Source of the DNA: Streptomyces sp. NRRL F-6131
GTDB taxonomy: Bacteria > Actinomycetota > Actinomycetes > Streptomycetales > Streptomycetaceae
Reading direction: 5' to 3'
Length of the DNA stretch: 64,000 nucleotides
NCBI GenBank assembly: GCA_000719695.1
Contig: JOHN01000014.1
Location: forward strand, 62,001-126,000
Shown here in pieces: positions 39,734-48,326 of the stretch. A model generated the notes under the pieces. That model made no database searches. It was not told where the DNA came from and saw only the letters and a program-made list of their open reading frames with translations. Made by a program: the position numbers and the translations under genes. Every line of letters starts with the position of its first letter. Position 1 is the first letter of the stretch.

Positions 39734-40819
39734 CTACGAGCCGTGCTGCCGCGTGGTGTTCTTCCGGACGCTGCGGCTCGCGGTGGAGCGGAGCCCGCTG
39801 AGGGTCGATGCGCACGACCACGCGGCCAGAATCAGTGCGACGACCTTGACCCAGAACCATGCCGACCCGGGCTCGGGGTGGGCGAGCAGGTCGTAGCCCC
39901 ACCAGAGGCAGAGCGCGGACACCGCCGCGGCGGGGAGCCGCTGGGCGCGCGCCGAGCGCCTGGCGCGTCCGAGGTTGTCGGCGAGCCGCAGCGCATAGAT
40001 CTCCACGGGACCGAACTCCTCCACCGCGCTGCCGCCGGACGCCCGCAGATGGTCGCCGGCCTCCTCGCGGAAGCGGGCCGCCGCCGTGGCCGGGTAGCCG
40101 TGGCGCCCCCTGAGCAGGGCTTCCAGCCGCGCGAGCCAGGCGTCGTCCCCCTCCGGCTGCGCTGCGGCACGCCGCCCGGCGAACCAGCGGCCGGCCCGCT
40201 CGTCGGGCAACCGGAATCCCGCGAGGGCCAGCAGCGCGCCGAGGCCGAACAGCGCGGGCGCGGGGAGGCGGAGCAGGGTTCCCGAGGGGACCGAGGTGAA
40301 CAGGACGGCGGTCGTCACGACGAGGGCACCGGCCGCGGCCAGGCCGACCCGCCAGGCCTTCGGCCGTGCGGCGGAGCGCAGTTCGGGCAGCACCCCGACC
40401 GCCGTCACGGAGAGCAGTACCAGCAGGGCCCCACCCGCCAGCTGGGGCCATCCGGCCGACAGCCAGAACCCCCCGGACACCCACAGCACGATGCCGAACA
40501 GCACCGCCTGAGCGCCCGCGAACACCAGCGCCCCCGTGAACCGGGCGCCCGGTGCGAGACCGTCGATGCCGTCGTCGCTGCGCCGCGTCTCGCTGATGCG
40601 CTCCGTCGCGACCGTGTCGGCGTAGGCGTCCGGTGCACCCAGTACGTCCCGTACCGGTCGGCCGGACTCCTGGGCGATCTCGTGGACCTCGGCCAGGACC
40701 TCGTCGGCGAGTCCGGCCGGCGGGTTGTGGCGGTGGGCCAGGGCGAGCTCGAACTGCGCCGCCCACCGTTCGTCGTCCTGGTGCGCCCAGACCGGGCCCT
40801 GCCGCGTACCGCGTGTCAT
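39734..40819 (-). CDS. HAAS/DUF1700-like membrane protein paired with PadR
   Basis: A 361-residue protein with two similar soluble modules, residues about 15-75 (FELALAHRHNPPAGLADEVLAEVHEIAQESG) and about 245-305 (LARLEALLRGRHGYPATAAARFREEAGDHLRASGG split by loops), around and before membrane helices (ALVFAGAQAVLFGIVLWVSGG, VVTTAVLFTSVPSG, AVSALCLWWGYDLLAH, VVALILAAWSCASTL). HAAS-type modules are typically encoded next to PadR regulators and are thought to act as membrane sensors. Its ATG overlaps the PadR stop (ATGA). Function unknown. Confidence 0.72.
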   Translation of the reverse strand: MTRGTRQGPVWAHQDDERWAAQFELALAHRHNPPAGLADEVLAEVHEIAQESGRPVRDVLGAPDAYADTVATERISETRRSDDGIDGLAPGARFTGALVFAGAQAVLFGIVLWVSGGFWLSAGWPQLAGGALLVLLSVTAVGVLPELRSAARPKAWRVGLAAAGALVVTTAVLFTSVPSGTLLRLPAPALFGLGALLALAGFRLPDERAGRWFAGRRAAAQPEGDDAWLARLEALLRGRHGYPATAAARFREEAGDHLRASGGSAVEEFGPVEIYALRLADNLGRARRSARAQRLPAAAVSALCLWWGYDLLAHPEPGSAWFWVKVVALILAAWSCASTLSGLRSTASRSVRKNTTRQHGS

Positions 40820-41190
40820 CGTCGTTTGCCCCCATCGTCCCCGGGTGTCGTTCCCGCGGTGGAGCCGCCCCCGACCAGCGCGCTCACCACGTCCTCCAGG
40901 GCCCGCCAGGACCGGTAGTCCTGTTCGAGTCGGGCGTGCCCGGCAGCGGTGAGGCGGTAGTACTTGCGCCCCGGCCCGCCTTCTCCCGGGCTCCAGCGGA
41001 CCTCGACCGCGCCTTCCTCCTCCAGCTTGCCGAGCGCCGGGTAGAGGGTGGCCGGCTTGAGACCCCCGAGCCCGGCCTCGCCCAGACGCTGGATCAGGGC
41101 GTAGCCGTAGCTCTCGCCCTCGGAGGCCAGCACGCCGAGCAGGCACAACGGCAGTGACGCCCGCAGCCACGCGGCATGGATGTCCGGCAC
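40816..41190 (-). CDS. PadR-family transcriptional regulator
   Basis: A 124-residue PadR regulator: LPLCLLGVLASEGESYGYALIQRL, KPATLYPALGKLEEEGAVEVRW and the wing PGRKYYRLTAAGHARL. The start GTG at 41190 follows AGGAGG. It precedes and overlaps the HAAS-type membrane gene by four bases, so both are made from one transcript. TGTAC/GTACA repeats upstream may be its own operator. Confidence 0.92.
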   Translation of the reverse strand: MPDIHAAWLRASLPLCLLGVLASEGESYGYALIQRLGEAGLGGLKPATLYPALGKLEEEGAVEVRWSPGEGGPGRKYYRLTAAGHARLEQDYRSWRALEDVVSALVGGGSTAGTTPGDDGGKRR

Positions 41191-41214
41191 GAACCCTCCT
41201 GGAAGACTCCGCCA

Positions 41215-41237
41215 TGTACAGCCTTCAGACTAGTACA
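41215..41237. promoter_or_regulatory. Inverted repeat TGTAC-N13-GTACA upstream of padR-type gene
   Basis: 5-bp arms (41215-41219 and 41233-41237) 25-47 bases before the PadR start. The long spacer and short arms resemble PadR sites (ATGT/ACAT-type), so autoregulation is plausible. Confidence 0.45.
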
Positions 41238-41324
41238 AGAATCAGAATAGTCGTCTTCCGGCCGGCGCACCAGAGGTGTCCGCGCCCGACGAAGCCCCCG
41301 CCAGTGGGGCATGGCACGCGGGTC

Positions 41325-41370
41325 GGTGGGCGGGAACATCGGTGGGCGGGAACATCCGGGGGTGGGAACA
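41325..41370. repeat. 16-bp tandem repeats
   Basis: GGTGGGCGGGAACATC occurs exactly twice in tandem (41325-41340 and 41341-41356), followed by a degenerate third copy, in the gap between the PadR gene and the surface protein gene. Confidence 0.85.
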
Positions 41371-41373
41371 GGA

Positions 41374-41415
41374 GTGCCGTGGGCCGCCGCCCTCCAAGAA
41401 AGCAGCCCACGGCAC
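41374..41415 (-). terminator. Hairpin downstream of the surface-protein gene
   Basis: Perfect 11-bp arms GTGCCGTGGGC and GCCCACGGCAC around a 20-base loop, 26 bases past the stop codon of the leftward surface-protein gene. Confidence 0.7.
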
Positions 41416-41440
41416 GTCGGATCACCTCACGGGGCGGTCG

Positions 41441-42673
41441 CTACTTCCCCGTTCCCCAGGCCGAGGTGGGCTTGGTGGTGGTCGCCGCGAACTGGGTGGT
41501 GTCGAGGTCGATGTCGGCGTAGAAGGCGCCGAGGTTGTAGCCGTCGCCCTGGGTGTTGACGGTGGCGGTGATGTCGGTGTCGCCGTTGCGCAGGATCGAG
41601 GAGATGTTCCAGCGGTTGGTGTCGTGGCCGAAGTTGTTGCGTGGGGCGGGGTTGCGGGGGAAGGTGCCGCTCGAACCGGGCGCGGCGACCGTGGAGTTGA
41701 AGGCGTCGTCGGCCGGGTGGTCGGCATCGCTGAACCGGGTGAGCGGGCCGTTGGTGGACTTGACGTCCAGGGTGTCCCCGGTCCACTTGTGGTCGCCGTC
41801 GTAGACGACCCAGCCGAGGTGACCGGTGACCGGCCCGGTGGCCGGGGTCTGGATCCCGGTGAGGGTGCCGGACAGGGCCGGGCTGTTGGGCAGCTCGGGC
41901 TGGAAGCCGTCCCAGAGGTGGACGTGGCGCAGCGGGGCGCAGGGGTCCTCGTAGGCGATGACGACGGTCCAGCCGCCCCAGCTGTGGGGTTTGACGACGG
42001 AGTCCATGTTGGCGGCGGTGTAGGTGCCGGTGCCGTGGCTGCGGACGAGGTCGGTGATGTCGGCGGAGGCCTGGTAGCTGCTCTCCTCGTCGGTGGTGAT
42101 GTAGCCGATGGAGGGCTGCTGGTTGGCGATGTTGCGGTAGTCGGAGTCGCCGGGGAACTTGAGGTAGATCTCGTCGATCGCGCTCTCGGGCAGGACGGTG
42201 TCGCCGATGCCGCGGGTGCCGCCCCAGTACAGGCGGGCGTACTTGACCGTGGCGCCGGGCGGCAGGGCGAGGTCGGCGGAGCTGGCGGAGTAGATGGGGT
42301 CGCCGAGCGGGCCGATGCTGCCGGGGTCGATGTTGACGTACTTCATTTGGTAGTTGTTGTTGATCGGCCGACTGCCGGCACCGGTGCGGGCCTGCTCGCA
42401 CGGGGGCTGGGCGGGGTCGACGGGGGGCTTGGTCTCGTCACAGGTCATCAGGGCGTTGCCGATGTGGGTGACGGAGCCGTGGAAGTCACCCTGGAAGCGG
42501 GTGGTGAACGGCAGGCGGTTCTCGACGATGGTGATCGCCGAGCGGTTGCCGCCGGTGGGCTCGGTCCCCCGGGACTGTGCCGCGGGGGCGGCGAGGACGC
42601 AGGTGGCCGAGGCGACCGCGACGGCGGAGGCCAGCAGGCGGCGGGGCGGTCGGGAGATGCGGGTGCGCGACAC
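41441..42673 (-). CDS. Secreted surface protein (DUF11/DUF3344-associated N-terminal-type domain)
   Basis: A 410-residue exported protein. The signal (RRLLASAVAVASATCVLAAPAA-like, residues about 11-32) is followed by a domain with FTTRFQGDFHGSVTHIGNAL, VKYARLYWGGTRGIGDTVLP, SADLALPPGA and GGWTVVIAYEDPCAPLRHVHL. The same pattern begins many large actinobacterial wall proteins that continue with DUF11 repeats, but here the protein ends after about 375 mature residues without them and without sortase motif. The start GTG 42673 follows TGGAGT. It is divergent from a TetR gene. Role unknown. Confidence 0.72.
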   Translation of the reverse strand: MSRTRISRPPRRLLASAVAVASATCVLAAPAAQSRGTEPTGGNRSAITIVENRLPFTTRFQGDFHGSVTHIGNALMTCDETKPPVDPAQPPCEQARTGAGSRPINNNYQMKYVNIDPGSIGPLGDPIYSASSADLALPPGATVKYARLYWGGTRGIGDTVLPESAIDEIYLKFPGDSDYRNIANQQPSIGYITTDEESSYQASADITDLVRSHGTGTYTAANMDSVVKPHSWGGWTVVIAYEDPCAPLRHVHLWDGFQPELPNSPALSGTLTGIQTPATGPVTGHLGWVVYDGDHKWTGDTLDVKSTNGPLTRFSDADHPADDAFNSTVAAPGSSGTFPRNPAPRNNFGHDTNRWNISSILRNGDTDITATVNTQGDGYNLGAFYADIDLDTTQFAATTTKPTSAWGTGK

Positions 42674-42814
42674 GTGGTACTCCAGTCGGGTCGGCTTGAG
42701 AGGTGCCCTCCACAAGAGCATCCGCCGACCCGTGCCTGCGTCGATTGGCCCGAACGGGGGCGCGTCGTCGCCGGCGGCCGGGGCGTGGGACCCGGCCTCT
42801 GGACCGGGTCGCGC

Positions 42815-42853
42815 GCATCGGATACATTCTCGCATCGGATACACCGCTGTATC
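42815..42853. promoter_or_regulatory. Operator GATACA-CCGC-TGTATC with a direct repeat
   Basis: GATACA (42838-42843) and TGTATC (42848-42853) form a perfect inverted repeat, 25 bases before the TetR ATG. GCATCGGATACA occurs twice as a direct repeat (42815-42826 and 42832-42843) with a 17-bp period. Confidence 0.65.
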
Positions 42854-42877
42854 GAACGCATCGAACCGAGGACGCGG

Positions 42878-43549
42878 ATGCCCACGCCCGACTCCCCCGC
42901 CCCCCGCGTCACCCGGCGCCGCCTTCAGACCCGGGCGCGCCTGCTCGACGCCGCCTTCGACGTCTTCGCCGCCGTCGGCTTCGGGCAGGCGTCCATCGAG
43001 GGCATCTGCGAGGCCGCCGGCTACACCCGGGGCGCGTTCTACTCGAACTTCACCGACCTGGACGAGCTGTTCTTCGCCCTCTACGACGCCAAGGCCGAAC
43101 TGATCGCCCGCCAGCTCTCCGAGGCGCTCGCCGAGGCCGGCCCCGTCTTCGCCACCGCCACCGCCAGCGACCAGTCGCTGCCCCAGCTGCCCGAGCAGCC
43201 CGAGTTGCTCCGCCGCGTCGTCGACGCCCTGCTGCTCGACCGCGACTGGCTGCTGGTGAAGACGGAGTTCCTGCTCCACGCCGCGCGTCGCCCCGCCGTC
43301 GCCGAGGCGCTGGCCGCGCACCGGGCCACGCTCCGCGCGACCGTCGCCCAGCGGCTGGGCGAACTGGCCGAGCGGCGGCAACTGCCACCACTGCTGGCCG
43401 ATCCCGACACCGCCGCCCACGCGGTGATCGCCGTCCACGACGGCGTCACCGCGCAGCTGATCCTCGACGGCGACACCGCCGGCGCCCGTACCGCGCTCCA
43501 CCGGATGCTGACCACCCTGCTCACCACCGAGGACCCCCATGGACGCTGA
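42878..43549 (+). CDS. TetR-family transcriptional regulator
   Basis: A 223-residue TetR protein: RARLLDAAFDVFAAVGFGQA and recognition helix AGYTRGAFYSNFTDLDELFF, then a long helical ligand domain. The gene overlaps the flavin dehydrogenase by 11 bases and is cotranscribed with it. The GATACA/TGTATC operator lies just upstream, so it probably controls both genes. Confidence 0.93.
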   Translation: MPTPDSPAPRVTRRRLQTRARLLDAAFDVFAAVGFGQASIEGICEAAGYTRGAFYSNFTDLDELFFALYDAKAELIARQLSEALAEAGPVFATATASDQSLPQLPEQPELLRRVVDALLLDRDWLLVKTEFLLHAARRPAVAEALAAHRATLRATVAQRLGELAERRQLPPLLADPDTAAHAVIAVHDGVTAQLILDGDTAGARTALHRMLTTLLTTEDPHGR

Positions 43550-45212
43550 CGTCATCGTCGTCGGAGCCGGCCTGGCCGGACTCACCGCTGCGCACGAACT
43601 CACCTCCCGCGGACGGAAGGTGGCCCTGGTCGACCAGGAGAACGCCGCCAACCTCGGCGGGCAGGCCTGGTGGTCGTTCGGCGGCCTGTTCCTCGTCGAC
43701 TCCCCCGAGCAGCGCCGCCTGGGCGTCAAGGACTCCTTCGACCTGGCCTGGAGCGACTGGCAGGGCAGCGCCGGCTTCGACCGCCTGGACGACCAGGACT
43801 CCTGGGCGGCGCGCTGGGCCCGCGCCTACGTCGAGTTCGCCGCGGGCGAGAAGCGCTCCTGGCTCACCGGCCACGGCCTCTCCTTCCTGCCCACCGTCGG
43901 CTGGGCCGAACGCGGCGACCTCAGCGCCGGCGGGCACGGCAACTCCGTCCCCCGGTTCCACGTCACCTGGGGCACCGGCACCGGCGTCGTCGAACCGTTC
44001 GTCCGGTCCGCCCAGCAGGCCGCCGAACGCGGGCTGCTCACCTTCCACCACCGCCACCGGGTCGACGGGATCGTCGTCACCGACGGCACCGTGACCGGCG
44101 TGCGCGGCCGGGTCCTCGCCGAGGACGACGCGCCCCGCGGCGCCGCCTCCAGCCGCGAGGAGCTCCGCGACTTCGAACTCGCCGCCCAGGCCGTGGTGGT
44201 GACCTCCGGCGGCCTCGGCGCCAACCACGACCTGGTCCGCGCGCACTGGCCCGCCCGGCTCGGCACCGCGCCCCGGCACATGGTCACCGGTGTGCCCGCG
44301 TACGTCGACGGCCGGATGCTCGCCATCAGCGCCGGGGCCGGCGCCCGCCTCGTCAACAGCGACCGGATGTGGCACTACACCGAGGGCCTGCACAACTGGG
44401 CCCCGGTCTGGCCCGGCCACGGCATCCGGATCCTTCCCGGCCCGTCCTCGATGTGGTTCGACGCCCTGGGCCGCCGCCTGCCCCAGCCGTACCTGCCCGG
44501 GTACGACACCCTCGGCACCCTCCGCCACCTGCGCACCACCCCCGACCTGGCCGATCACGACCACTCGTGGTTCGTGCTCACCCAGAAGATCATCGAGAAG
44601 GAGTTCGCCCTCTCCGGATCGGAGCAGAACCCCGACATCACCGCCAAGGACCGCCGTGCCTTCCTCCGCGACCGCCTGCTCGGCAAGGGCGCGCCCGCGC
44701 CCGTCGAGGCCTTCAAGCGCCACGGCGAGGACTTCGTGGTCGCCGCGACGCTGGAGGAACTGGTCGCGAAGATGAACGCGCTGACCGACAAGCCCCTGCT
44801 CGAACCCGCTCTGATGCGACGTCAGATCGAGGCGCGGGACGGACAGCTGGCCAACCCGTACAGCAAGGACGCGCAGATCCAGGGCATCCGCAACTCCCGC
44901 CGCTACCTCGGCGACCGCCTCGGGCGCACCGCCACCCCGCACCGCCTGCTCGACCCGGCCGCGGGCCCGCTGATCGGCGTGAAGCTCCACGTGCTGACCC
45001 GCAAGACCCTGGGCGGCATCCAGACCGATCTCGACTCCCGGACGCTCGGCCACGACGGCGCTCCGGTCCCCGGGCTCTACGCCGCCGGTGAGGTCGCCGG
45101 GTTCGGCGGCGGTGGCGTGCACGGCTACAACGCGCTGGAGGGGACCTTCCTCGGCGGCTGCCTCTTCTCCGGCCGCGCGGCGGGCCGCGCCGCGGCGGAG
45201 GCCACGGCCTGA
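43539..45212 (+). CDS. FAD-binding dehydrogenase (3-ketosteroid dehydrogenase/fumarate reductase type)
   Basis: A 557-residue flavoprotein: dinucleotide motif VIVVGAGLAGLTAAHE (GxGxxG at 9-14), NLGGQAWWSFGGLF after it, and the second FAD contact GLYAAGEVAGFGGGGVHGYN with ALEGTFLGGCLFSGRAAGR at the C-terminus. It belongs to the FAD_binding_2 group with KstD and fumarate reductase, annotated broadly as FAD-binding dehydrogenase. The substrate is unknown; ketosteroid-type 1,2-dehydrogenation is one possibility. It overlaps the upstream TetR gene by 11 bases and is its likely target. Confidence 0.9.
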   Translation: MDADVIVVGAGLAGLTAAHELTSRGRKVALVDQENAANLGGQAWWSFGGLFLVDSPEQRRLGVKDSFDLAWSDWQGSAGFDRLDDQDSWAARWARAYVEFAAGEKRSWLTGHGLSFLPTVGWAERGDLSAGGHGNSVPRFHVTWGTGTGVVEPFVRSAQQAAERGLLTFHHRHRVDGIVVTDGTVTGVRGRVLAEDDAPRGAASSREELRDFELAAQAVVVTSGGLGANHDLVRAHWPARLGTAPRHMVTGVPAYVDGRMLAISAGAGARLVNSDRMWHYTEGLHNWAPVWPGHGIRILPGPSSMWFDALGRRLPQPYLPGYDTLGTLRHLRTTPDLADHDHSWFVLTQKIIEKEFALSGSEQNPDITAKDRRAFLRDRLLGKGAPAPVEAFKRHGEDFVVAATLEELVAKMNALTDKPLLEPALMRRQIEARDGQLANPYSKDAQIQGIRNSRRYLGDRLGRTATPHRLLDPAAGPLIGVKLHVLTRKTLGGIQTDLDSRTLGHDGAPVPGLYAAGEVAGFGGGGVHGYNALEGTFLGGCLFSGRAAGRAAAEATA

Positions 45213-45217
45213 CCCGA

Positions 45218-45242
45218 CGCCTCGCCTCGCCTCGCCTCGCCT
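45218..45242. repeat. Pentanucleotide repeat (CGCCT)5
   Basis: Five exact CGCCT units directly after the stop of the flavin dehydrogenase gene, before the shared terminator hairpin. Confidence 0.85.
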
Positions 45243-45254
45243 GAGCCGACACCT

Positions 45255-45294
45255 GGGCCCGAGCCGACGCCGCAATCGGCCGCGGCTCGGGCCC
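45255..45294. terminator. Hairpin between convergent flavin dehydrogenase and TetR genes
   Basis: Perfect 12-bp arms GGGCCCGAGCCG and CGGCTCGGGCCC with a 16-base loop, between convergent stops. Confidence 0.8.
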
Positions 45295-45316
45295 GGTGGT
45301 TCAGGCTCTCGGTGGT

Positions 45317-45967
45317 TCAGGCCCGGTCGAGGAGGGCGGCCAGGTAGCGCGTCGTCTCGTCGCGCAGTTCCTCCAGCGTCGGCGGGTGGCCGTGCCCGCT
45401 GCCCGCCGTCGAATTGAACAGCACCCCGTCGCACCAGCGGATCAGCCGCCGGGCGTCGGCCACCGCGTCGGTGGAGCCGCACTGTGCCAGCAGGGCTGCG
45501 GCGATGTCGGCGAATCGGGCTCCCAACCGGTCGTAGCCCTCACGCAGCTCGGGCCGACGGGTGGCCTCCAGGGCGAGTTCGAGCCGGGCCAGGGTGAGCG
45601 TCCGCCCGGTGGTGAGCGCCTGGTGCAGCAGACCGGCACCGGCCCGGACCAGCAGGTCGCGCGGCGAGGTGTCGGCCGGGAGCTCGCCGGGTCGGCCGCC
45701 CAGGGGCTCACCCGCCGAGGGTTCGCCGGCCCGGGGCTCACCGGTGAGGGCGGGGTGGTCCCTGGTCTCCCGTTCGACGATGCGGGTGAGCGCGAGATCG
45801 AGCAGCGCGGCCCTGGTGCGGGCGAGGTTGGAGGTCGAGCCGGCGGGCAGTCCGGCCTCCTGGTCGACGGCGCGGTGGGTCAGCCCGCGCAGGCCCCGTT
45901 CGGCGATCAGGGCGATGGCGGCGTCGGCGATCAGGGACGGGCGCGGCGATGTCATGGATCCGGCCAT
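45317..45967 (-). CDS. TetR-family transcriptional regulator
   Basis: A 216-residue TetR protein: SLIADAAIALIAERGLRGLT with recognition helix AGLPAGSTSNLARTRAAL, then a helical domain. A short Gly-Glu-Pro repeat (GEPRAGEPSAGEPLGG) sits between helices near residues 76-91 and is an unusual insertion. The ATG at 45967 follows AGAAAGG; the ATG at 45955 is also possible. It is divergent from the FAD monooxygenase gene with three ACTACA-type operators in between, and is the likely repressor. Confidence 0.92.
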   Translation of the reverse strand: MAGSMTSPRPSLIADAAIALIAERGLRGLTHRAVDQEAGLPAGSTSNLARTRAALLDLALTRIVERETRDHPALTGEPRAGEPSAGEPLGGRPGELPADTSPRDLLVRAGAGLLHQALTTGRTLTLARLELALEATRRPELREGYDRLGARFADIAAALLAQCGSTDAVADARRLIRWCDGVLFNSTAGSGHGHPPTLEELRDETTRYLAALLDRA

Positions 45968-46013
45968 GGCCTTTCTCTGTCAGGGTCCCGACTCGGGCGA
46001 GTCCGAACTCCTC

Positions 46014-46082
46014 ACTACAACTGTAGTTCGCGTCGACTACATGTGTAGTACGGTACAGGGCATCGGCCACTACACCCGTAGT
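46014..46082. promoter_or_regulatory. Array of three ACTACA-N2-TGTAGT operators
   Basis: Site 1 (46014-46027) and site 2 (46036-46049) are perfect ACTACA/TGTAGT inverted repeats with 2-bp spacers; site 3 (46069-46082) has one mismatch (CGTAGT). Start-to-start spacings are 22 and 33 bp, multiples of 11, so all three lie on one helix face. The array fills the divergent TetR/monooxygenase promoter. Confidence 0.85.
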
Positions 46083-46108
46083 GTCAGTGTCAGGAGAGGG
46101 GCTCACCC

Positions 46109-47290
46109 ATGGACACGCACGAGGCGATCGTCATCGGCGGCGGTATCGGCGGCCTCGCCGCGGCCGTCGCCCTCCACCGGCAGGGCATACCCGTGACCGT
46201 CCACGAGCGCGCCACCTCGCTCGAACCCGTCGGCGCCGGCCTCGCCCTCGCCCCCAACGCCCTGCGCTCCCTCGACCGGCTCGGCGTCGGCGAACGCCTG
46301 CGCGCCCTCGCCGCCCCGCATCCCGCCGTCGGCCTGCGCCACCCCTCCGGCCGCTGGCTCGCCCGCACCGACACGGCCACCTTCGAGGCCTTCTTCGGCG
46401 ACACCATCGCCGCCGTCGCCCGCGCCGACGTCATCGCCGCCCTGGTCGACGCCCTCCCCGCCGGCACCGTCCGCACCGACTCGCCCGCCGCCCTCGTCGC
46501 CCCCGGCAACGCCGACGAACCCGCCGTCGTCCGCACCCCCGGCGGCGAGCGGTCCGCCGCCCTGGTGGTCGCCGCCGACGGCATCCGGTCCGCCACCCGC
46601 AATCTGCTCCTCCCCCAGCACCCGGGCCCGCGCTACAGCGGCTTCACCACCTGGCGCACCATCGTGACCCCCGCCCGGCGGCCGGAGGCCGTCGGTGAGA
46701 TCTGGGGCCGCGGACAGCTCGCCGGCATCGTCCCGCTCGCCGACGGACGGGTCTACGTCTACGGCGCCGCCCTCGCTCCGGCCGGCGAGCGGGCGGCCGA
46801 CGGCGACGAGAAGGCCGAACTCCTGCGCCGGTACGGCACCTGGTGCGCGCCCCTCCCCCAGCTGCTCGCCCTCGCCGACGCCGAGCGCGTCCTGCGCCAC
46901 GACGTCTGGGACCTCGCCGACCCCCTGCCCGCCTACCACCAGGGCCGGGTCGCCCTCCTCGGCGACGCCGCCCACGCCATGTGCCCCTTCCAGGGCCAGG
47001 GCGCCTGCCAGGCCATCGAGGACGCCGTCGTCCTCGCCTCCCCCCTGACCCCGCACACGGACCCGGCCACCACCCTCCCTGCCTACACCGCCGCCCGACT
47101 GCCCCGCGCCACCGCCGTCGTCACCGGATCCCGCCGCGTCGGCGACCTCGTCGCCCTCCGCACCCCCGCCACCACCTTCCTGCGCGACACCGCCCTCACC
47201 CTCGCCGGCCTGCTCCCCGCCCGCACCCTCCTCGGCCGCTCTGCCGACACGTACAACTGGCAGCCCCCGGCCCTCAACACCACGGCCTGA
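46109..47290 (+). CDS. FAD-dependent aromatic-type monooxygenase
   Basis: A 393-residue class A flavin monooxygenase: VIGGGIGGLAAAVALHRQG (GxGxxG near 10-15), GAGLALAPNALRSLDRLGVG, the DG motif VVAADGIRSATR near 150-160, and GDAAHAMCPFQGQGACQAIED from residue 285. This is the pattern of salicylate/3-hydroxybenzoate-type and TetX-like hydroxylases using NAD(P)H and O2. The substrate is unknown, and TetX-like inactivation of an antibiotic cannot be told from catabolism by sequence. AGGAGAGGGG precedes the ATG. Control by the divergent TetR is likely. Confidence 0.92.
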   Translation: MDTHEAIVIGGGIGGLAAAVALHRQGIPVTVHERATSLEPVGAGLALAPNALRSLDRLGVGERLRALAAPHPAVGLRHPSGRWLARTDTATFEAFFGDTIAAVARADVIAALVDALPAGTVRTDSPAALVAPGNADEPAVVRTPGGERSAALVVAADGIRSATRNLLLPQHPGPRYSGFTTWRTIVTPARRPEAVGEIWGRGQLAGIVPLADGRVYVYGAALAPAGERAADGDEKAELLRRYGTWCAPLPQLLALADAERVLRHDVWDLADPLPAYHQGRVALLGDAAHAMCPFQGQGACQAIEDAVVLASPLTPHTDPATTLPAYTAARLPRATAVVTGSRRVGDLVALRTPATTFLRDTALTLAGLLPARTLLGRSADTYNWQPPALNTTA

Positions 47291-47346
47291 ACACAGGACC
47301 GGCGGGTGGCCGAGCCAGCTGTGGTCGCTGTGGTCCCATGGCGTGA

Positions 47347-47869
47347 ATGCTGACCATGGAGATCAACGGCCGCCCCGCAGAGGCCGAGGACCTGCACCGG
47401 GTGGCGACGTGGACCTACGGGCACGTCACACCGATGCAGGTGCGCGACGGAGCGGTGCGCGGCCTGGACCTTCACCTCCGCCGGCTGGCGCACGCCTCCC
47501 GGGAACTCTTCGGCGAGACCGTCGAACACGACGCTGCACGGATCCGCGAACTCGTCCGGCACGGGCTGCGCGATCAGCCCGCCGCTTCGCTTCGGGTGAC
47601 CGAGGTCCTTGGGCCGGAGGCACCCGTGCTGTCCGGCATCACCATGCAGCTCCTGCAGGCAGCCCTGACCCGCAGCGGCGTGCCGTGGTCGACCCGTCCG
47701 CCGACCCGCGAGAACCTTCCCGTCCCTGCGGGCCGCTGCCGCGACCAACTCCTACTGCCCCGGCCAACCGTTGGCCGGCATTGACGAGGCCGTCTTCGCG
47801 GACGGCGGTGCGGTTCTGGCCGAAGTCCTCACCACGGCCTGGGCCGAAGTCCCCTGGGACGCCGTTTGA
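47347..47869 (+). pseudogene. Aminotransferase class IV remnant with internal deletion and frameshift
   Basis: The first part (MEINGRPAEAEDLHRVATWTYGHVTPMQV...GLDLHLRRLAHASRELFG) is the N-terminus of a class IV aminotransferase/ADC-lyase-like protein. After AASLRVT the reading jumps directly to GPEAPVLSGITMQLLQAALTRSGV, which belongs near the C-terminus, so around 100 internal residues with the PLP lysine are missing. A frameshift near 47705-47715 then puts the expected ending, ATNSYCPGQPLAGIDEAVFA...TTAWAEVPWDAV, in another frame, with stop at 47867-47869. It cannot make a working enzyme. Confidence 0.82.
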
Positions 47870-48326
47870 CCACCGCCCCCGGTCGTGGGGAGTCACGCCG
47901 TCCCTCGGCGGCCGTCGGCTCGCCGTTGTCCGGCAACGGGAGACGGATCCCGAACGCGGCGGCGAGCCCGGCGCGGACGCGGTACTCCATGGACGGCTCC
48001 ACGTGCGCTCGCCTTTCCGTTGCGGAGTTCGCAGCGTTACTCAACGCGGTGCGGGACGGGAGTTCGGCACCGTCTGATGCCGCGCCCCGGGCGTTCACCG
48101 ACAGGGACCCCGCCGCGCTGCCGCTGCGGCGGGGCTCGGCATCGCCGCCTGAACGAGGGGGTCCGTCCGTAGATCGGCAACGGACCTCCTCGCCTGCGAG
48201 CCTGATCACCCGGAGCCCCCGCTGAAAGAAGGGCCGCCGTACTGGTTTCACCGGCGGGTCGGTGATCAGACGTGTGGTGCGGTTCGGCGGAAGGGTGCCG
48301 GCGAACGAGAGCGAGGGAGGCCCACC
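47870..48326. other. Gap without a supported gene
   Basis: About 460 bases. The longest frame (minus strand 47829-48251) has no Shine-Dalgarno site and irregular composition. I see no signal other than its position after a decayed gene. Confidence 0.5.

Noticed and set aside
42878..47290. Two regulator-flavoenzyme pairs considered as part of a biosynthetic gene cluster
   Set aside because: No polyketide, peptide, terpene or RiPP core gene, transporter or tailoring set is present; they look like independent regulator-target modules.
47829..48251. Minus-strand ORF with a segment (MEYRVRAGLAAAFGIRLP) faintly like a carrier-domain helix of polyketide synthases
   Set aside because: It lacks the phosphopantetheine serine motif, a ribosome site and neighbouring PKS sequence; the likeness is too short.
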